In this document: positions 6,239 through 13,642 of the stretch, in pieces
How the letters are laid out: every line of letters starts with the position of its first letter
Position numbering within the stretch: position 1 is the first letter of the stretch
Assembly: GCA_022781505.1 (NCBI GenBank)
Contig: JALETK010000035.1
Coordinates: forward strand, 1 to 40,703
Origin: Clostridiales bacterium
Lineage (GTDB): Bacteria; Bacillota; Clostridia; Oscillospirales; Oscillospiraceae
Length of the DNA stretch: 40,703 bases
Direction of reading: 5' to 3'
Program-made: the position numbers and the translations under genes
Notes under the pieces: generated by a model
Database searches by the model: none
Seen by the model: only the letters and a program-made list of their open reading frames with translations
What the model was told of the DNA's origin: nothing

Positions 6239-8866
6239 ATGGGGGAACAAACAGGCGCGAAGCATATTTGTGCGGGTCTGCTGGCCCATGTGGACGCGGG
6301 GAAAACCACCCTGTCCGAGGCTCTTTTGTACTGCGCCGGGGCGCTGCGCCGCCTGGGGCGGGTGGATCACGGGGACGCCTTTCTGGACACCCACAGCCTG
6401 GAGCGGGCCCGGGGCATCACCATTTTCTCCAAGCAGGCCCGGCTCACCGTTGGTGACACGGAGCTCACCCTCCTGGACACCCCCGGCCATGTGGACTTCT
6501 CCACGGAGACCGAGCGCACCCTCCGGGTGCTGGACTATGCCATTTTGGTGGTCAGCGCCACCGACGGGGTGCAGGCCCACACCAAGACCCTGTGGGAGCT
6601 GCTCCGCCGGTATCAGGTGCCCACGATTATTTTTGTGAACAAGACCGACCTCCCCGGCCTGGGGGCGGAGGGGGTCATGGAGAATCTGCACCGGAATCTC
6701 TCCTCCGGCTGCGTCAGCTTCTCCCGGGAGCGGGAGGCGGTTTTTGAGGAGGCGGCCCTGTGTGATGAGGCGGCCCTGGAGGAGTATCTGGGGACGGGGC
6801 GTCTCCGGGAGGAGACCCTGAGAAGCCTTATCTCCCGGGAGAAGCTCTTTCCCTGCTTCTTCGGCTCAGCCCTGAAGCTGGAGGGAATTGAGGCGTTTCT
6901 CCGGGGGCTGGACTGCCTTACGGAGGCTCCGTCCTATCCGGAGGCCTTCGCCGCCAGGGTTTACAAAATCGCCCGGGACCCCCAGGGGAACCGGATCACC
7001 TATCTGAAGGTCACAGGAGGGGCCCTCCGGGTTCGGAGCGCCCTGTCCTACTGCCGCCGGAACGGAGAGCCGGTGGAGGAGAAGGTGAAGGAGCTGCGCC
7101 TCTACTCCGGGGCCAGGTTCACCCAGACGGAGGAGGCAGGCCCCGGGGAGATCTGCGGGGTGCTGGGCCTCAGCGGCACCTGGCCGGGCCAGGGCCTGGG
7201 AGCCGAGCCCCAGGGGCCGGCGCCGGTGCTGGAGCCGGTGATGACCTTCCGGCTGGAGCTTCCCCCGGAGACGGACCCTGCCCGGCTGCTCCCCCGGCTC
7301 CTGGAGCTATCGGAGGAGGACCCTCAGCTGCACATCGCCTGGGATACCCGGCTCCGGGAGATTCAGGTGCGGCTCATGGGCCGGGTGCAGACGGAGGTGC
7401 TGTCCGCCCTGATCCGGGAGCGGTTCGGGGTGGAGGTCTCCTTCGGGGCCGGGCGGATTCTCTACCGGGAGACCATCGCCCAGGCGGTGGAGGGGGTGGG
7501 CCACTATGAGCCCCTGCGCCACTACGCGGAGGTGCACCTCCTCCTGGAGCCGCTGCCCCGGGGGGCGGGCCTGGTCTTTGACACCGCCTGCTCCGAGGAC
7601 CAGCTGGACCGGAACTGGCAGCGGCTGATTCTCACCCACCTGGAGGAGAAAACCCACCTGGGAGTTCTCACCGGCTCCCCCATTGGGGATATGAAAATCA
7701 CCCTGGTCTCCGGCCGGGCCCACCTGAAGCACACCGAAGGCGGGGACTTCCGCCAGGCCACCTACCGGGCGGTGCGCCAGGGGCTTATGCAGGCCCGGAG
7801 CATCCTCCTGGAGCCCTATTACCGGGTGCGGCTGACGGTGCCCCTGCCCCAGGCGGGCCGGGCCCAGAGCGACCTGCGCACCATGGGGGCGGAGCCAGAC
7901 CAGGAGGTGCAGGGGGATCTGGCGGTGCTCACGGGCCGGGTGCCCGTGGCCGCCCTGGGGGACTATGCCGCCCAGGTGGCCGCCTACACCCGGGGCCTGG
8001 GGCGGCTCAGCTGCCTGCCCGACGGCTACGAGCCCTGCCGGAACCAGGAGGCGGTGGTGGAGGCCCTGGGCTACGACCCGGAGGGGGATCTGGAGAACAC
8101 GCCCGACTCCGTGTTCTGCGCCCACGGGGCGGGCTTTGCCGTGAAGTGGCGGGATGTGCCCAGGTACATGCACCTGGAGCCTGCCCTGAAGGTGCGCCCT
8201 GCCCCGCCTCCCGCCCCCAGCCGGGGGCCCAGCCAGGAGGAGCTGGAGAAAATCATGGAGCGGGAGTTCGGCCCCATCCGCCGCCCCTTGTACGGCGCCC
8301 CCAGGGCTGCCCCTCCGGAGCGCCCGGCGATGGAGGCGCCCCGGGGGAAGGAGTACCTGATTGTGGACGGGTACAACGTGCTCTTTGCCTGGGACGGCCT
8401 CCAGGACCTGGCAAAGGAGGATCTGGAGGCCGCCCGGGAGCGGCTCATGGACATCCTCAGCAATTACAGCGCCTACACCCACCGGGAGGTGGTGCTGGTT
8501 TTTGACGGCTACAAGGTGCGGGGCAGCCGGGGGGAGCGGTTCCTGCGGAACAACCTCCTGGTGGTCTACACCCGGGAGAACGAGACCGCCGACGCCTACA
8601 TTGAGGCACTGGCCGGTTCCATCGGGAAGAACGACCGGGTGTGGGTGGCCACCTCCGACTCCCTCATTCAGCTCTCTGCCTTCCGCTCCGGCCTCCTGCG
8701 CATCTCCGCCCGGGAGCTTCAGGATCAGATTCAGCGGGCCGGGGCGGACATGGCCGCCTATTTGAAGCATTTGGACAACACTCAGAAAATAAAAGAACAG
8801 GAGGAGCGTAAAAAAGAATGGAGCAGAATTTTGAGCAGGCTGCACTTGCCCTCAGAGCCGTGCTGA
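6239..8866 (+). CDS. Tet(M)-like ribosomal GTPase fused to a C-terminal YacP/Rae1-type NYN ribonuclease domain
   Basis: This is a protein of 875 residues; Tet(M)-class ribosome protection proteins have about 640. Residues 1-660 are EF-G-like: P-loop AHVDAGKTT (about 16-24), switch RGITI, DTPGH, NKTD and GSALK, followed by domains II-V (GVLTGSPIGDMKITL, then SILLEPYYRV and SCLPDGYEPC). A proline-rich linker (about 660-700, PAPPPAPSRGPSQEE) leads to an NYN/PIN-like domain (about 702-850) with LIVDGYNVLF, VLVFDGYKVRGS, ENETADAYIEAL and VWVATSDSLIQ. These are the acidic residues typical of YacP/Rae1. Rae1 in Bacillus subtilis cuts mRNA in the ribosomal A site (established). Recruitment of the nuclease by the GTPase body is my inference. 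The Tet(M) loop YSPVSTPADFR is replaced by LKHTEGGDFR, so tetracycline protection is doubtful. The ATG has AGAAGGAGG 6 nt upstream. The last 49 nt overlap the next gene. Confidence 0.88.
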   Translation: MGEQTGAKHICAGLLAHVDAGKTTLSEALLYCAGALRRLGRVDHGDAFLDTHSLERARGITIFSKQARLTVGDTELTLLDTPGHVDFSTETERTLRVLDYAILVVSATDGVQAHTKTLWELLRRYQVPTIIFVNKTDLPGLGAEGVMENLHRNLSSGCVSFSREREAVFEEAALCDEAALEEYLGTGRLREETLRSLISREKLFPCFFGSALKLEGIEAFLRGLDCLTEAPSYPEAFAARVYKIARDPQGNRITYLKVTGGALRVRSALSYCRRNGEPVEEKVKELRLYSGARFTQTEEAGPGEICGVLGLSGTWPGQGLGAEPQGPAPVLEPVMTFRLELPPETDPARLLPRLLELSEEDPQLHIAWDTRLREIQVRLMGRVQTEVLSALIRERFGVEVSFGAGRILYRETIAQAVEGVGHYEPLRHYAEVHLLLEPLPRGAGLVFDTACSEDQLDRNWQRLILTHLEEKTHLGVLTGSPIGDMKITLVSGRAHLKHTEGGDFRQATYRAVRQGLMQARSILLEPYYRVRLTVPLPQAGRAQSDLRTMGAEPDQEVQGDLAVLTGRVPVAALGDYAAQVAAYTRGLGRLSCLPDGYEPCRNQEAVVEALGYDPEGDLENTPDSVFCAHGAGFAVKWRDVPRYMHLEPALKVRPAPPPAPSRGPSQEELEKIMEREFGPIRRPLYGAPRAAPPERPAMEAPRGKEYLIVDGYNVLFAWDGLQDLAKEDLEAARERLMDILSNYSAYTHREVVLVFDGYKVRGSRGERFLRNNLLVVYTRENETADAYIEALAGSIGKNDRVWVATSDSLIQLSAFRSGLLRISARELQDQIQRAGADMAAYLKHLDNTQKIKEQEERKKEWSRILSRLHLPSEPC

Positions 8867-9630
8867 AGGAAAGACCCCAGGTGGGGGTGATTCTGGGCAG
8901 CGGCCTGGGAGGCCTTGCGGACCGGCTGGAGGCGCCGGTGTCCCTCCCCTACGGACAGGTGCCCGGTATGAAGGCCAGCACCGCCCCGGGCCACGCGGGC
9001 CGGTTTGTGGCGGGGTACCTGGGGGGCAAGTACGTCCTGTGTATGCAGGGGCGGCTTCACTTCTACGAGGGCCACGCCATGGAGGACATTGTCTTTCCCG
9101 TGCGGCTTATGAAGTGCCTGGGGGTGGAGACCCTGATCGTCACCAACGCCTGCGGGGCGGTGAACCGGGATTTTGCCCCGGGGGATCTGTGCCTCATTAC
9201 GGATCATATCAACCTCCTGGGCACCAATCCCATGATCGGCCCCAACCGGGACGAGTTCGGCCCCCGGTTCTTTGACATGTCCGAGGCCTACAGCCCGGCC
9301 CTCCGGGAGCTGGCCCTGGCCTGCGGCAGGGAGCTGGGCATCGGACTCCGGCAGGGGGTGTACCTGGGCTACACCGGCCCCAGCTACGAGACCCCGGCAG
9401 AAATCCGGGCCTTCCGGGTGCTGGGGGCGGATCTCGTGGGCATGAGCACCGTCCCGGAGGTCATCGCCGCCCACCACTGCGGCCTCAAAACCATGGCCAT
9501 CGGCCTTGTCACCAACATGGCCGCCGGAGTTACGGAGAAAAAGCTGGACGAGCAGGAGGTCATCGACACCGCCGCCGCCCGGGCCCTGACCCTCCAGGCT
9601 CTGGTGGAGGCCGTGATTGAAAGGCTCTGA
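8818..9630 (+). CDS. punA: Purine nucleoside phosphorylase (trimeric class)
   Basis: This cytoplasmic salvage enzyme cleaves inosine or guanosine (and deoxy forms) with phosphate to base plus ribose-1-phosphate. It has 270 residues, normal for the trimeric PNP/MTAP family. The phosphate-binding region is VILGSGLGGL (near residue 24) and the family signature is around VMQGRLHFYEGH / LIVTNACGAVNRDFAPGDL. The purine-site Glu is in GPSYETPAEIRAF, the Asn in LVTNMAAG, and MSTVPEVIAAHHCG is also present. The start ATG overlaps the 3' end of the GTPase-NYN gene by 49 nt in another frame, with AGGAGGAG 11 nt upstream, so the two are cotranscribed. A strong terminator follows. The pairing with an RNA-cutting domain could reflect nucleoside recycling, which is inference. 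The symbol could equally be deoD-like 'pnp'. Confidence 0.93.
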   Translation: MEQNFEQAALALRAVLKERPQVGVILGSGLGGLADRLEAPVSLPYGQVPGMKASTAPGHAGRFVAGYLGGKYVLCMQGRLHFYEGHAMEDIVFPVRLMKCLGVETLIVTNACGAVNRDFAPGDLCLITDHINLLGTNPMIGPNRDEFGPRFFDMSEAYSPALRELALACGRELGIGLRQGVYLGYTGPSYETPAEIRAFRVLGADLVGMSTVPEVIAAHHCGLKTMAIGLVTNMAAGVTEKKLDEQEVIDTAAARALTLQALVEAVIERL

Positions 9631-9640
9631 GCATATGAAG

Positions 9641-9680
9641 AAAGCCCTCCCGCAAGCGTCAGCGCTTGCGGGAGGGCTTT
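9641..9680 (+). terminator. Rho-independent terminator after the phosphorylase
   Basis: An 18-bp perfect stem (AAAGCCCTCCCGCAAGCG) with a TCAG loop begins 10 nt after the stop codon and ends in CTTTCCGTTT. It closes the GTPase-NYN / phosphorylase operon. Its A-rich left flank would let it act weakly on the opposite strand as well, facing gerB. Confidence 0.88.
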
Positions 9681-9686
9681 CCGTTT

Positions 9687-9712
9687 GCAGGGAACAGTGT
9701 TGACCAGATCTG
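9687..9712. repeat. B-type repeat fragment
   Basis: GCAGGGAACAGTGTTGACCA is a diverged copy of the palindrome at 13506-13535; related copies are at 18241-18264 and 24979-25001. About 50 nt further on (9748-9761), TTAAGTTCGTGACA is the exact reverse complement of part of 6058-6071. Confidence 0.6.
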
Positions 9713-9847
9713 TTGATTGGGGTTACAGGTTATCCTGCATTGTGCGATTAAGTTCGTGACAAGGCGCACGGGTCAGCTCCTGCGAATCGGGATGGAGGTG
9801 TGTGCCTCCCCTGGGGACGCGGAACCGGCTTTTTCAAATTCTGTGGC

Positions 9848-10786
9848 CTACGCCTCTTTCTTTTGTTTTCCACAGGCGATGGGCAGGAGGCACCACAGGA
9901 GGATGGCGCCTGCCGCCAGGAGCCAGGGGGGCGCCTCCCTCCCCCAGGGCATTAAGGCGGCGGCCCCCAGGGCGGACAGCCACACCCCGGGGCGGCCCCA
10001 GCCGGTGTGCAGCGTCTCCGCCATTTTCCCGGCGGCGGTGAGAAGGAGGCTCAGGAGGCAGAACCAGCCCAGGGTCATGGCCGCTGCCACCACGGCCTCA
10101 AACCGCTCCGCCACCCCCAGGATGCTGATGCCCCGGGCCATCTCAAAAAAGGCCCCCTGGGTTCTTCCCGCCACAGCCGGAGACAGGGCTCCCACTGTGA
10201 GAAGGGACACCGCCACCCCCCCAAGACCCAGGCCCAGGGCCCAGGGCCAGGGGGAGCTTCCCCGTTTTCTGGGGAGCAGCCCGCCAACGGCGGGCACCAG
10301 CAGCAGGGCGGCGGGCAGTCTGGGGCCCTCCTCAGCCGGAGCCAGCCACGCCCACTTTACATCGGGCAGGGCGAAGGCGCACAGCAGCAGGAGCATCCCC
10401 GCCAGGAACCAGAACACCACCGCCCCGCACCGGGCCCCCGCCTGGGGGCCTGTCTCGGAGGCGCAGGCGGCCAGCACCAGGAGCACCCCGGGGACGGTCC
10501 AGGGGCGCTCCGCCCCAATCCAGCAGGCGCCGCTCCAGGCCGCCGCCGCCCCGGCACACACAATCAGGAACAGCAGCTGCACCGCTGCCGCAGGCTTCCA
10601 CCGGCACACGCCCCCGGCCCGCTCCGCCAGAAGCCACAGGGCCCCCGCGCCCAGACCTCCCAAAAGGCTCCAGTGCCAGGGGACGCTCCCCAGGAACTGG
10701 AGCATGGGGGCGGACACCGCCGCCGCCGTCCAGGCCCACAGGCTGTGGCCCTCAATTTCCCGGTTGAACAAGCAGATACCTCCCAT
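9848..10786 (-). CDS. gerB: Spore germination permease-like protein, GerAB family
   Basis: This is an integral inner-membrane subunit of a GerA-type nutrient germinant receptor (APC-superfamily fold). It has about 312 residues, shorter than the usual ~360. It is almost entirely hydrophobic, with roughly nine to ten membrane segments (e.g. VQLLFLIVCAGAAAAW, VVFWFLAGMLLLLCAFALP, LGWFCLLSLLLTAAGKMAE) and a short basic tail (GKQKKEA). RGISILGVAERFEAVVAA matches the late GerAB region. The ATG at 10786 overlaps the gerC-like gene by 35 nt but has its Shine-Dalgarno only 3 nt away. TTG at 10771, with GGGAGG 7 nt upstream, is an attractive alternative start. It is the last gene of the gerA operon. 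The family assignment rests on pattern and operon context. Confidence 0.78.
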   Translation of the reverse strand: MGGICLFNREIEGHSLWAWTAAAVSAPMLQFLGSVPWHWSLLGGLGAGALWLLAERAGGVCRWKPAAAVQLLFLIVCAGAAAAWSGACWIGAERPWTVPGVLLVLAACASETGPQAGARCGAVVFWFLAGMLLLLCAFALPDVKWAWLAPAEEGPRLPAALLLVPAVGGLLPRKRGSSPWPWALGLGLGGVAVSLLTVGALSPAVAGRTQGAFFEMARGISILGVAERFEAVVAAAMTLGWFCLLSLLLTAAGKMAETLHTGWGRPGVWLSALGAAALMPWGREAPPWLLAAGAILLWCLLPIACGKQKKEA

Positions 10787-11234
10787 CCTCCTCCAGAAGC
10801 CGGGGCAGGGCCCCTCCCTCCGCCCGCATCAGGCGGAGATTTTTCTCCGGCTCATGGGCCCGGAGGTAGGCCCCCGCCGCCTCCAGATCCATTCCGCGCC
10901 TCCCCAGGCACAGGCTGCAGGCGGGATTGATCTCCTGGCGGGTGAGAATCACCGGCAGCAGCTCCAGGGCGCTGTCGTCCAGCAGCAGGAAGCTGACGGT
11001 TCCCAAAAAGACGCTTCCCGGGGCGGTGGCCTTCAGATTCTCCATGGCCGCCTCCCAGGTGCTCCCGGCTCCCCGGTCCCCGGCGTCGGTCTCCAGCACC
11101 ACGGTGCCCTCCTCCACCGCCACGGCCAGGGTCTCCACGGGCTGGAGCTTTCCCACGTCGTGGTTGGAGAAGGGGAGGCTCCCGGTGAGAATCACCGCCG
11201 CAGCCAGTACCATATAAATAACCCCGTGCTTCAT
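10752..11234 (-). CDS. Short GerAC-like spore germination protein lacking a lipobox
   Basis: This protein has 160 residues; normal GerAC lipoproteins have about 370-400. It starts at the ATG at 11234, 4 nt after the gerA stop, with GAGGTGA upstream. The N-terminal hydrophobic segment (VIYMVLAAAVILTGSLPFS) ends in LTGS where GerAC proteins usually have an LxGC lipobox, so no lipid-modified cysteine is evident. The rest fits the N-terminal GerAC domain: VETLAVAVEEGTVVLETDAG, STWEAAMENLKATAPGSVFLG, then VILTRQEINPACSLCLGRRG. The two later domains of GerAC are missing. The reading frame closes normally and overlaps the next gene, so this looks like a designed short form rather than a broken gene, although a lineage-specific truncation cannot be excluded. 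Confidence 0.65.
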   Translation of the reverse strand: MKHGVIYMVLAAAVILTGSLPFSNHDVGKLQPVETLAVAVEEGTVVLETDAGDRGAGSTWEAAMENLKATAPGSVFLGTVSFLLLDDSALELLPVILTRQEINPACSLCLGRRGMDLEAAGAYLRAHEPEKNLRLMRAEGGALPRLLEEDGRYLLVQPGN

Positions 11235-11238
11235 GGCC

Positions 11239-12696
11239 TCACCTCTGATTTCTCCCGTCCTGGGGGGACAGGCTGGGGTCCCGGAACTTGCTCCGGAACA
11301 GCCTCCGGCGCAAAATGCCCGGGTGGGCGGAGCCGGAGAAGGGGGCGAGATAGGCCACGTCCATGCAGGTCAGCCGGGACAGATGAATGAGCAGGGCCAG
11401 AAATCCCGCCGTGAGGCCGAAGAGCCCCGCCAGGCTGGCGGTCACGGTCAGGGCAAATCTCCACATCCGCACCGCGTCGGCAAAATCCCTGCCGGGAAGG
11501 GCAAAGCCGCAGATTCCCGCCACGGACACGGCGATGAGGGCCGCCGGGGAGACCAGCTTGGCCTCCACCGCCGCGGTGCCCACCACCAGGCCGCCGATGA
11601 TGGACACCGCCTGGCCGATGGACTGGGGCAGGTGGATGCCTGCCTCCTGCAAAATTTCAAAGGCCAGGAGCAGCCCCAGCACCTCCACCACCGTGGGAAA
11701 GGGGACGGACTCCTTGCTCTCAATCATGGCCTTGAGAAGGGGCAAGGGGATCATCTCCTGGTGGAACGCGGCCATGGCCACATAAAACCCGGGGAGCAGC
11801 AGGCTCAGGAGCATGGCCCCGTACCGGAGCACCCGCACCGCCGAGGCGGAGACATAGTCCATGCCCAGATCCTCGGGACTGGTCATGAGGCAGCCCAGAT
11901 CCGCCGGGGCCAGGTAGCCCAGGGGCAGCCCGTCCACCAGGAGGCCCACCCGCCCGGCCAGAAGGCCCTGGCAGAACTTGTCCGCCCGCTCCGTGTACTG
12001 AAGCAGAGGGAAGGCCGTGGGCCGGGAGCCGGTGACGTACTCCTCCACCGCCGCCGGGGACAAAAAGCCGTCGATGTCGATGCTGTCCAGGCGGCCCTTC
12101 ATTTTCTCCACCAGCGCCGGGTCGGTGATTCCCTCCACATAGGCCACGGTGACGTTGGTAAGGCTCCGCCGCCCCACCAAGGTCTCGTACAGCCGCAGGT
12201 CGGGAGACCGCATGTGCCGCCGGATGAGGCTGGTGTTGGTGCGGACGGTCTCCGTAAAGGCGTCCTTGGGGCCCTTGACGGTATTTTCCACCTCCGGGGC
12301 GGACAGGCCCCGCTTTTCCCCGGTTTTGACCTCAAAGGCAATGGCCCCCGCCCCGGGAAACAGAACCACGCAGAAGCCGTTTACCAGCTTCTTTGCCACG
12401 GTGTCCAGATCCTTGCAGGGGTCGGCCACGGAGTTGTACACCGCCCCCCCAAGGGCCCGGTCATAGAGCTCCTCCATGGAGCCGCCCCGGAGGTGCTCGG
12501 TGATGGGCTTGAAGATATACTCCGAGGCATCTCCCCCGGACACCAGGCCGTCAATCATGTAGGCATAGAGGACGGCCTCTCCGCAGGTTAAGACCCGGTG
12601 AATAAAATCCCCCGCATCCCGGAAAATATGACAGATGTTCCCGTCGGTCAGCTCCCCGGGGTACATAGGCTGGGGCCGGGGGGTGGGCTTTTCCAT
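11239..12696 (-). CDS. gerA: Spore germination protein, GerAA family
   Basis: This is the A subunit of a GerA-type germinant receptor in the spore inner membrane. It has 485 residues, normal length. A large hydrophilic N-terminal region (about 1-260) contains typical family segments: GEAVLYAYMIDGLV, TAFPLLQYTERADKFCQGLLAGRVGLLVDGLP and SPEDLGMDYVSAS. Four to six membrane segments follow (about 265-440) including SIGQAVSIIGGLVVGTAAVEAKLVSPAALIAV, the most conserved GerAA stretch. A polar C-terminal tail follows. The ATG at 12696 has GGGAGGTGATG upstream. A sigma-G-like promoter lies directly before it, which fits forespore expression. It heads the operon gerA - gerC-like - gerB. Confidence 0.92.
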   Translation of the reverse strand: MEKPTPRPQPMYPGELTDGNICHIFRDAGDFIHRVLTCGEAVLYAYMIDGLVSGGDASEYIFKPITEHLRGGSMEELYDRALGGAVYNSVADPCKDLDTVAKKLVNGFCVVLFPGAGAIAFEVKTGEKRGLSAPEVENTVKGPKDAFTETVRTNTSLIRRHMRSPDLRLYETLVGRRSLTNVTVAYVEGITDPALVEKMKGRLDSIDIDGFLSPAAVEEYVTGSRPTAFPLLQYTERADKFCQGLLAGRVGLLVDGLPLGYLAPADLGCLMTSPEDLGMDYVSASAVRVLRYGAMLLSLLLPGFYVAMAAFHQEMIPLPLLKAMIESKESVPFPTVVEVLGLLLAFEILQEAGIHLPQSIGQAVSIIGGLVVGTAAVEAKLVSPAALIAVSVAGICGFALPGRDFADAVRMWRFALTVTASLAGLFGLTAGFLALLIHLSRLTCMDVAYLAPFSGSAHPGILRRRLFRSKFRDPSLSPQDGRNQR

Positions 12697-12715
12697 GGCT
12701 TCATCACCTCCCGGT

Positions 12716-12745
12716 TAGTATGGCCCAAGGGAGGAGAACTATTCC
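12716..12745 (-). promoter_or_regulatory. Sigma-G/sigma-F-type promoter of the gerA operon
   Basis: On the minus strand, GGAATA (12745-12740) and CATACTA (12722-12716) are separated by 17 bp. Forespore sigma-G promoters have GNATA-like -35 and CATNNTA -10 elements, so the match is strong. The -10 ends only 19 nt before the ATG, so the leader would be about 12 nt and begin at the Shine-Dalgarno. Confidence 0.65.
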
Positions 12746-12780
12746 GGGAGCCTCCGGTCTTTTGCCGGGGAGGCAGGCTG

Positions 12781-12818
12781 GGTGCATAAGATCCTTCGCC
12801 TTTGGGCTCAGGATGACA
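12781..12818. repeat. Half-copy of the E repeat
   Basis: GTGCATAAGATCCTTCGCCT followed by a CTCAGGATGACA end matches the right half of the E modules at 35033-35140 and 18317-18415. It lies between the divergent gerA and folA promoters. Confidence 0.75.
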
Positions 12819-12853
12819 TTGAAGGGGGCGGCCTATGACAGCAAAAAAGGGGG

Positions 12854-12882
12854 TTGCCTCGCCGGGGGGGATGTTGTAAAAT
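12854..12882 (+). promoter_or_regulatory. SigA-type promoter of folA
   Basis: TTGCCT (12854-12859) and TAAAAT (12877-12882) have a 17-bp spacer; transcription would start near 12889 and the Shine-Dalgarno AAGGAGG begins near 12893. Confidence 0.65.
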
Positions 12883-12907
12883 GGCCTTGTAAAAAGGAGG
12901 GCGGTCT

Positions 12908-13390
12908 ATGGAAGCCATTGTTGCCGTGTACGGAGACTGGGGAATCGGGTGCGGAGGTACGCAGCCTGTGACTCTTTCTGCGGATCGGAAATATTTTCTG
13001 AAAAGAACCAAGGGAACCTGCGTCATTGTGGGCAGGCGAACCCTGGAGGATTTCCCCGGGGGGCGTCCCCTGCCCAACCGGCGGAATCTGGTGCTCACCC
13101 GCCAGTCCGCCCCCATTCCCGGGGCGGAGCTGGTTCACAGCCCGGCCCAGGCGCTGGAGGCCTGTGAGGGGGAGGCCATGGTCATTGGGGGCGCCTCAGT
13201 CTACCGGCAACTGCTGCCCTGGTGCACCCGGGTTTATGTCACCCGGCTGGACGTCTGCCCGGAAAGCGACGTCTTTTTCCCCAACCTGGACGAAGACCCC
13301 GCCTGGGTCTGCACCGACCCGGGGGAGCCCGCCTGGGAGAACGGGGTGTGCTACCGGTTTTGCGTGTACGAAAGGCGTAGGGAGGGCTGA
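12908..13390 (+). CDS. folA: Dihydrofolate reductase
   Basis: This enzyme reduces dihydrofolate to tetrahydrofolate with NADPH; cytoplasmic, 160 residues, normal length. The N-terminal strand and substrate loop are MEAIVAVYGDWGIGCGG (family MIAAVDENWGIG). The NADPH-binding segment is CVIVGRRTLEDFPGGRPLPNR (family GRKTFESL...PLPGR), with NLVLTR, then VIGGASVYRQLLP (family GGxxxY) and YVTRLD. The catalytic acidic residue position after the Trp loop appears shifted: ADRKYFLKRTKG stands where DMKRFKELT is usual, so the Asp of SADRKYF is the likely equivalent. The ATG has AAGGAGGG 8 nt upstream. It is a single-gene unit with its own promoter and a terminator-like hairpin. No thyA is in the window. 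Confidence 0.9.
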   Translation: MEAIVAVYGDWGIGCGGTQPVTLSADRKYFLKRTKGTCVIVGRRTLEDFPGGRPLPNRRNLVLTRQSAPIPGAELVHSPAQALEACEGEAMVIGGASVYRQLLPWCTRVYVTRLDVCPESDVFFPNLDEDPAWVCTDPGEPAWENGVCYRFCVYERRREG

Positions 13391-13407
13391 CCGGTCAGAC
13401 CCAAAAA

Positions 13408-13440
13408 ATCGCCGTATGGGAGGCACTCCCATACGGCGAT
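13408..13440 (+). terminator. Hairpin terminator after folA
   Basis: The 15-bp perfect stem ATCGCCGTATGGGAG with a GCA loop starts 18 nt after the folA stop. The following GGCTTTATAG is a poor U-tract, but the left flank CAAAAAATC gives a better one for the opposite strand, so it may work in both directions. Confidence 0.7.
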
Positions 13441-13505
13441 GGCTTTATAGATATATGTCGGTTCCCCGGCCCTCTGTGCAAGAAACCAATGCAGCCGGTT
13501 TTTTT

Positions 13506-13535
13506 CGTAGGGAACGGTCTTGACCGTTCCCTACG
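13506..13535. repeat. B palindrome, intact copy
   Basis: CGTAGGGAACGGTC, a TT centre and the exact reverse complement form a 14-bp-arm palindrome. Diverged copies are at 9687-9712, 18241-18264 and (inverted) 24979-25001. Confidence 0.85.
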
Positions 13536-13642
13536 GTATCAAAAGCGGGTGCCTGCTTTTGATGGCCGGGCAGGGAGCTGCTGAACAGTTACAAAAAAAA
13601 CAATTATCGAACCCGCACAGCAGGGGGCTGGTTATCTCTCAC

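Noticed and set aside
6239-8866. Plain annotation as a tetracycline resistance determinant
   Set aside because: The protein is ~235 residues longer than Tet(M), carries a nuclease domain, and lacks the Ser-Pro-Val loop tip needed to displace the drug.
9717-11390. 557-aa plus-strand ORF (and 11233-12591) over the ger operon
   Set aside because: Pro/Gln/His-rich shadow frames; the ger genes on the minus strand have proper starts and a sigma-G-like promoter.
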